A stretch of 64,000 nt of DNA from positions 38,235,979 to 38,299,978 of the forward strand of contig CM051519.1 of the NCBI GenBank assembly GCA_028015205.1, given 5' to 3'. The notes below the pieces were generated by a model. That model searched no databases and had not been told where the DNA came from. It was given only the letters and a program-made list of their open reading frames with translations. Source of the DNA: Mytilisepta virgata (taxonomy: Eukaryota; Mollusca; Bivalvia; Mytilida; Mytilidae). The translations under genes were made by a program, and so were the position numbers. Below are positions 27,201-36,200 of this stretch, piece by piece. The first letter of the stretch is position 1; each line of letters opens with the position of its first letter.

Positions 27201-30200
27201 GCTGTTCACTTTTCTCTAATTTTTTTTACTATTTTCACATTTCCTAACCAATTGTGAAAAAAGTGTTCTCGGCACCCGATTGGTCAATTTTATTTTCTGC
27301 CGGAACTACTTTCTCTCCAACTGCGATCTTATGCAATATTGAAATATAGCATTTTATCATAAATAGCATCTTTTAATTTATTTTCGTGATGAGTATATAG
27401 TTACAAGCTTTAAGGTGCGCCTTTTTTTTGAGGAATTTTGTGGAAAAAGGCAGTGTGCCTTCGAACTTTTCAGACTTTAGACTGCTTAATACTCGTAAAA
27501 CTCTCCTTGGTTACGTGTAAACAAAATCGCTATCACATCGTATGCTAAAAAAGATGTCCCTGAACGAAGTTCTGGAAAAGGGGACAAAGAGTCAGACTTC
27601 TCTCGGGTGAAGAGGGTGTAATAACAGGAAAAAATTACAACTTTGGGTTCTTATTATGGGAGATAAAATTGGATGACGGAAAAATTCGGAGGCGGATATA
27701 CAGGTTGGGAGAATTTGCACGTCAGTTTGAATTTCGTGGTTTAAAAAAATTAGAGAAACAGATTCTTACATTGCTATGAGTGAATTATCGGACTTCTCAA
27801 ATCTCGGTAGTTAAATTATGGAATTTTAAGACCTCACCAAGGTTCGGTCTTAAAATTCCATAATTTAACTACATCGATTGGAGAACTCTGATAATTCACT
27901 CATAGCCAAGTAAGAATATATATTTATTAACTGTTAAAATTGGTCAAAATTTAAATATGACATCAGATTTGCTTATTGATTTAGCCATTGTGACAAAGAG
28001 AAAAGGCAATGATGTCTGATAATGTGACACACAAAGAACATAGTATTTTGGAAGAAAGAATATCAGAGTTTGCCTACATCATGTCTAAAAGTCATTAGAG
28101 AAATTGATTTGACTACTACCTCTTGTGCAGTATGACTTAACCTATCTCCACTCTTGAGTGGAGAATTTTGTATCTCAGTGGATGTAAAGGTTGAACCACT
28201 TTTATATAATTCTTCTCAGTCCTGTAGTTATTGTAATGTCAAGCTTAAACTTGTATTTTCAAGCTCACTTAGTTTTTTGGCTACATGCCAATATTCATTA
28301 AATGATAGGGATAAAAAATTTATTCAGGCTGGTATGAATAATATCTTAGTTTTTGGTTTTATGTAATTCTCTATAAATATTACATTGCAGGAATGTATCC
28401 AGATATTTGGAAGAAGTATGATGGGTAAGTTAATCTGGTGAAAGAGACAGCTTTATATGTAAAACTGCTTTTATTTTGCCCCCAAGTTAGACAAATTTGT
28501 CTATACAAGGTTTGAATTCAAGTTCACCACCTCAGTATTTACAAAAGACTACATAGAATATTTGGCCGTCAAGGCCCCTGCTCTAGCCAAGGTATTTTTC
28601 CTTCTCTTAATTGTTTTACAGCTTTTTGGTATTTACTTGTAAACTGTTAATGAATCATTGTCCATGACTAATATGGATTTACTTTTCTTCAAACTGATAA
28701 AAAAAATTTGTTAATAGTTTACCCTTGTTTTCAGTGCTGTACCTTTTAATTCAAGAGTAGATACCTTGTTAAGTTGGTTAGATTTACTAGCTGGACAGAG
28801 ACCAGACTTTGTAACATTGTATTTTGATGAACCAGATCATGCTGGACATTCCTATGGTCCTGATGACATAGTGCAGGTAAGAAAAAATTTCTAATATTAT
28901 CTTTGATGAGGTTAATATTCCTTAAATCTTCAGTTAATAGTGCTGGTCGGATCTTAACCTAGTACATGGTAGATGATAAACTAGCTCCTTTTTAGCCACA
29001 AGTAAATTTTTCAAAATATTAAGTCAAAATTATATAAGTAGTACCTATGGTAAGTTTGGCCCTCATGTACTTTATGGGTCCCACTCCATATGGAGATATC
29101 ATATACTAACCTTAACCCTATCCTAACCCTAACCCATCCATAACCTAACATTAACCCTAAACCCTAACCCTAACCCCTGACCCCTGACCCCTGACCTCTA
29201 ACCCCTAACCCCTAACCCCTAACCCTAACCTAACCTAGCCTAACTAACCTATAGTAACCTTAACCCTTCCATAATCTAACCTTTGCTCTTCCATAACCTA
29301 ACCTTAACCCTTAAACCTAACTGTATTTTAACCCTAACCCTACCCAAACCTTATCCCAAAGGAGTGGGACCCCTAAAGTTAGTGAAGGCCAATAGTTTTA
29401 TGTTCAAACTAAACCTTGGTTGTTCATGGATATTGCAGAATTGCTATCATCATTTGCTGTATATTAGCAATTCATTTTAGCTTCTGTACATAGACAAAAG
29501 TTGGGATCGATGAAGAAATCTGATTTATTTTTCTCAACAGATAGGAAAAGCTCTTGATAAAGTTGATGAAGCAGTTGGCAGATTAATGGAAGGACTATAT
29601 AGACGTAACCTACACACATGTGCTAATATTATAATTATTGCAGATCATGGTAAGATGGGACAATAAATATTCAGTTATTAAATGAAAGTTTTAAATGACT
29701 ATATGTTGTATAATTGTTTTAATTTTGAAAACGAATCAAAGCAGACATTTCCTGTTTTATAACATCATGTGACAGGATTTTTGATCGGGAATCCTGATAA
29801 TTTGTGTATTTGATAAACAATATATTGCTTTGTGTAACTGGGTTTCTGACCAAGTTGGTGTTTTACCGAACTTTTGTTTTGAAATTAGAATAAAAAATTT
29901 AAAGATTATTTCATAATTGCTTAATTATATCCTATACCTTCACAAACTTATTACAATGGATCCAGAGACATGAAAATTTATTTTGGGAATATATTTATTC
30001 ACAGGAATGTCTGATACAGCCTGTGACAGAATTATTACCATCAGAGATTATATTACACAGTATTATAATATGTATGTGTACGAAGGAGCTTTTGGTAGAA
30101 TTAATCCATCTATAAGATATGGTTCTACCCATCCACGGCCTGTAATACATCCAGGTATGTACTGTATTATCTGTAAAGCTTGCATGGCACATTAGTGAAA

Positions 30201-33200
30201 TGTGGATCTCAGATATGCAATTTGTTGTACAAATTAATGTTATATAGATATACAGTCAAACCTGCCCTAACGGTCACCTTAATTAAGCAGCCACCTGCCT
30301 TCAGTGGTAGTCCTGGAGTCCGCCCAAAGAGTTTAATATGTTAATTTAACTTGAATAAGCAGTTACCTGTCTTACGGGGCCAGCGGTCCCAAAAAATGGT
30401 ATCCAAGCTTGAAATTTACCTAAATTAAGAGGTCATTTACCTTTCTGTACATGTTAAAATCATCGTTGATTGACTTTCAAATCTTCTTTAATTAATGGCA
30501 TAGCTTAATTATCATTCAAATTATCAATCTCATCGTTCATTTACGGTCGATTGTGGAAAAAAACATCGTTTCACCTCAGTCGAACCGCCATGTTTTGTAT
30601 GTTAGACAACGATAATATTTTGATAGTTCAGGACCGGAAAGCAAAATCCGGATTTGCAGCTCCGTGTAAAACTTAATTAAATGGTCGCCTGTCTTATGAG
30701 GCCACTTTACTTTTGTTCCAATTGTGGCCGTTAAAAGCAGATTTGACTGTATAGCCATTAGAGTATGGTAGTGTGAATGTTTTGAACAGACAAATAAGGG
30801 ACAAAAGCCTATTCAACATTTGTTGTATTCCTGTTAAAATCAAATTAACATGCAATTTGTTGTAGTTAGACATATTACTCCCTTAGTATAATGCCATACA
30901 ATTGAATGATTCAGAATAATTTGATCAAAAACATGGGTTTCTACTCTTAAATGGTCAGTTTTTGCCTATTTTTGTTTTTTCATTAAGATGGGGTTTAAAA
31001 CCTGCAGTACTCTCCCTTTCATAACAGAACAGGAAAGTATCATATTCTTCCCAAAACCTTGTCAGTAGCATAACAAGACGACAGATAGTGATCCCTATGT
31101 GTCGACCATGCGTTCCGCAGGCGACACAAAAATGGAAGGAGAAAGAATATTCATGTTATGCATAGATATTATTTTAAATTAGAAGATTTGAAATGGGGAA
31201 ATAGATCATGTGTAGATATTGGTTATGGAATGAATAAAATATCTAAACTGTCACAAAAATTGGGAAGTTTTAAGTACGATTTGAATTAGAAGACAAGATT
31301 ATTATTATCTTGAGTTAATTTATAAGGACAGACCACCAGTGATAATAATTTTGTACTAAAGCCTTTAGTTCTTCTGCTGTGTTTAAAAAAAATATTTTTC
31401 TATAAATTTATATATTTTTACTACATTTAGTGCCCGTATCAGATATAATAGCCAACATGAGCTGTAAGAGTCCCCATATGAAGATATTTGAGAAGTCACA
31501 GTTACCGAAGCGACATCACTACGCTAACAGTGACCGAATAGCTGATATAATTGTCGATATGGAGGATCAATGGCTTTTTACTATGAGGTAAATTTTTCAG
31601 CAATCTAAGAAGTACAGTCTTTGGACAATGTATGTCCATGCAAGGAAAAAATTTTAAATAAATATATACGTGTGGTCAGCCTAAAAAGTCGAAAAAATGC
31701 ATCACATGAATACATGTACTTGTTAATTTTCAGATCTCGAAAATATATTAAAAATGGAAATCTAACTGAAAAAATTATAAGTAGGTAATGTTTTCTTCTT
31801 CTAATTTCAGATCATTAAAAAGTTACCAAAAACGATATTGTGTTGGTGGTAACCATGGTTATGATAATTTTTACAAGTCAATGAATGTAAGTTAAGTATA
31901 CATTGTATTTTATTTTTAAGGAAAGTTAAATAATTCATTTTTAGTCTATTAATGTTTCTTTTTATTCAAGAATTACTAATGGCCTTTTAAAGAAACCTCT
32001 TTGAATTATAAAATTGCAATTAAAAAATTCATATATTATCATATATATATATATATCATATATCATATTATTGATTTTTAGGCATTATTCCTTGCACATG
32101 GACCATCCTTCAAACAAAATCTCACAGTGGAACCATTTGAAAACATTGAGCTTTACAATTTAATGTCAGGTAAATTCTTTAACATTTGTATGAGTACATA
32201 AGACCTCGTATAATTAATTATTCCATTAGATTGTAAACCAAACAAAACAACCAATCTATCTCGTACTGTAGTTGAACGCATGTTTTACAAGAAAATAGTC
32301 TCCAAGTAATGGTGTCACTTTGACAGCTACTAAACAAGATGAACAATTATAATCTGCAACCTTTATGATGTTATTACAAAAGGAAAAATTAACAATTGAA
32401 TTGATATCCCTTGTCATTTAATTTGATGAAAATCTCTAAGTTTTGAAGGAAGGGGAGATAACCTCTTAGATTATTTCAGTTTCTATTGTAATACTTTAGA
32501 ATTAGCTTCATTAGGAATGTTGTTTAATTCGTTTATTTACAGACATACTAAACATCAAAGCAGCAGCAAATAATGGTACCAGAGGTAGCTTAAACAACCT
32601 CCTCAGAAAACCTGCTGTTTTGGTTTCTTCTCCGCCTGCTATGGAATACACAAGGAATAAATCTGATGTTTTAAATTTCACCCCGTCTCAACACTGTTTA
32701 GAAAGATGTCCATCATTTGGAAATATCAACATGGTATTTAAATTTTTTATGCAAGTAATTAAGGTTTTTTTATCATAAATTTCATGTAAATGTAGCAATG
32801 TGTTACATGGTTCAGTGAATTATCTCCTCTTTATGTTTATATTTTCACGTTGCTAATTTACAGATATTGGTTAAAGAGAATGCTATCTTTACAGAATATT
32901 TTATCAAAAATTAAACACAAGTATTAGACCAAAGTATTCTACAAAATTAATAGTAATTGTGTTATGATTAATTAAATTTCAAAACTCTATTAATCTCATT
33001 TAAGCATCTATGTCACTATTGGAAAAAGTCTTCAGTTTGAAATGGCCTATAAATTAGCAATATACACATTCTCCTACTCCAGATCTACAGTTTGCCAAAA
33101 TTTATGACATGTTATTCACAAAAAATGAATGATAGTTTACACAAGACCTATTTATATTATTTATCATTGAATAGTAAAACACTTCTAACTGCTTTGCATT

Positions 33201-36200
33201 GACCATTTGTTAGACTACCCCTAAAATACATAAATAGTTGTCTTACAGATTTCTTTCAAAATAATTTCGTCTATTTCTTAAAATTATTTATTTTACAGCC
33301 TAATACTTTTGACAGAAGAGCTATAGAAATTGAACATACACCATTTAGTATCCCTGTACTACAAACGCTCCCACGACCAGTAGATTTGTTATACCAGACG
33401 ACACATATAACAGGATTTGATAGCACTTTCAGTAACCCATTATGGATATCATATACACTTGATGGAAATGTAAGTTTAAATGTGCACATGGTGAAGGTTT
33501 TTACAACCCAATTAAAGTACATTTGTAATAAAATGATGCATTCAATTCTTATAAGTACATTTAAAATATATGAATAAATTTTTTTAATATTCTCTGTATT
33601 GTCTTGAAATATTACTTCACTGCATTGTAGTATCATCAACATTGTCATGGGACCACATGCTATCTGACTATTATTCGGTTAGGAAACATCACTTTTCAGA
33701 ACCACATGATTGATATCCTCCAATAAGAATTATGCATTTCAATGAAATGAACAAATAATGTAATATTATTGTATAAATTTTATTAAATTCTCTATTAATT
33801 TAAACTTTAAAGTCAACATCATTCCAAGCAAATACAGATTGTGTGCTGCCAGACCTTAGAACAGATACAGTATCTGTAAATAAAACATCATGTTCACTGT
33901 CTGACAATATACCGATTGGCTACGCATGGTCATCATTGATGTTAGGGGGTAGGTTTATAATTAAAACATAGAACCAGATGATCTTATTAAAATTCATGTT
34001 CACTGTTAGACAACATATAAGCTAGCTTTTTAAAATTATTTGCATAAAAAGATATTAAAATTTCTTAAAGTTCAAAGTTTTGAAAAATTTTTTATATACT
34101 ATATGACTGCAATGTTTAAAAGTCCCTTGAACAATGTGTAATAGTCATTTGGATAATTGGGTAAATGAAAAAATAGTAAAAAACTTGGGTAATTGGGTAC
34201 ATGAAAAATAGTAAAAAATAAGCGTAATCAAATTTTCTTGTTGAATATGTAGGGAAAATATGTCATGGTGTAAAAATGTGTATTATTTTTCAGAAAAGGA
34301 TATAAAAGGCTATCTTAGGCTGTCATCATTATTTGTTCCTGTGTATCAAAATTTTAATTCAGGTGAGCTAACTTTATTAGGATTTTCTTTCTGTATTCAT
34401 CAGAACAAGAGCTTAATAAGGCAACCTCTCAAGTTTCTTTTTTGTCTCATATGTAAATGGCCAAATTGCAAAAGAGACTATTTTCTGAAACCATTGAGGT
34501 ATTTTATTCTAAATGTAGAACAGAGCTGTCTTACTTTATATGACAACATCAAATGTCCAAATTTGATCTTTAGGTCATCCACTGTCAAAATTCAATCCAA
34601 GGATCCTATCATTTTGTTTATATATTCCAGGTGAAATGTTGAGTGATCTCGAGAAATTATAATATTAAAAAAAATATATATTAGAAGTATATAAAATATT
34701 TCAATGAATTAATTTGATTTTAATTTTCAGGGATATGGAGTAATGTAAAACAGAAGATGGATAATTGGTTGAAGGTTTATGGTGTTCTAAATATAGTAAC
34801 AGGTCCAGCATATGATTATGATTATGACAGCCTCCCTGATGACATAGAAACAATTAAAAGGTAAATGAGTTATTTATAAGTATTAATTGGTGGTGAATTT
34901 AATTAATTTTATTACAAAGAAAAAAGGTGGCAAACTGAAAACTGATCATTCATGTAATTAGAAATGGCAATTTCACACAGAACAAAGATTTCTGTTTATG
35001 GTTTGTTTATTATTGATCAGTTTTTATTTTTATAATCATGACCACTGTTTTATTGGAGATTTTAACATGGGTAACATTATTTGAGCAAATTTTTATTCCA
35101 AGTGTAAGCTGAAACACATCAATTAATAAAAACATCACATCTCGGAAACATGAATCAGTCTGACTTGGCAGAGAAACAAGAAGAGTTATTAGTAACCAGT
35201 TTTTCTCTCCCTTATCTCTCCAAATTCTCTGGTGTAAAAAATAAAATATAAAAAACCCAAAACACTATAAATATAAACAAGATAACCACTCAGTAGAACA
35301 AATATAGAGAAGAAAGGGTACTTATTTTAAATATTTAAATAGCTATGTCAGAATGTGCTTTTAAATACTGTATAATAACTCTGGTACTTCTTTCTGCATG
35401 TCAGGCACTGTGGCTCTTAATTTTTCACAATAAACAGAAATATAACTACTTGATTGGTATATTGTCATTAATTTTAATTGAAAATGGCAGTATTTGTGAA
35501 ATTTTTCATGTCATTGAAAGAAAAAGAGCAATTTAGAATAATTACATAGGCTTTTGTTCCAGTAGCCTGCACTATGACATGATCTTAAAGTTTCCCTGTT
35601 ATATCATTAAGAAATGTGTAAAAATGAATAGCTGAGACTTTGTATATGAAGTAGAAATATTTTTACAGGTACCAGAACAATACATTTCATGTCACTGAAA
35701 GAAAAAGAGCCATTTAAAATAATTATATAGGCTTTTGTTCCAATAGCCTGCACTATGACATGATCTTAAAGTTTCCCTGTTATATCATTAAGAAATGTGT
35801 AAAAATGAATAGCTGAGACTTTGTATATGAAGTAGAAATATTTTTACAGGTACCAGAACAATACAGATGTCTTACTACCCAGCCATATTTACCTGATAAT
35901 AACTAGATGTAATACTAAAGAGTCCAGTCTAACCATGTGTTCTAAACTAAAGACTATATCATTTATTCTACCTAACATAAACCATGATAACAATTGTCAG
36001 GTATATATAATAACAAGTGAACAATTGTTTTTTACCGGAAAGTCATGTATGAGAGGATAGAAAGGGGGTATTAGAGCAAAATAGTCTTTTTTTCATTAAG
36101 TTGATTGAGTAGATGAAAGATCTCCATCCATATAATTTTGGAGTAAAAGATTACCATGTCTCCCAGTCTCACAGTACTCGGGTCCATCGCCTTCTGTATT

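Noticed and set aside
33271..33648. 125-codon minus-strand open frame
   Set aside because: It is the shadow of the genuine ENPP exon at 33299-33469 on the plus strand.
34260..34634. 124-codon plus-strand open frame
   Set aside because: Only 34294-34362 is exonic, in a different frame joined by phase; the rest is intron read-through with no similarity.
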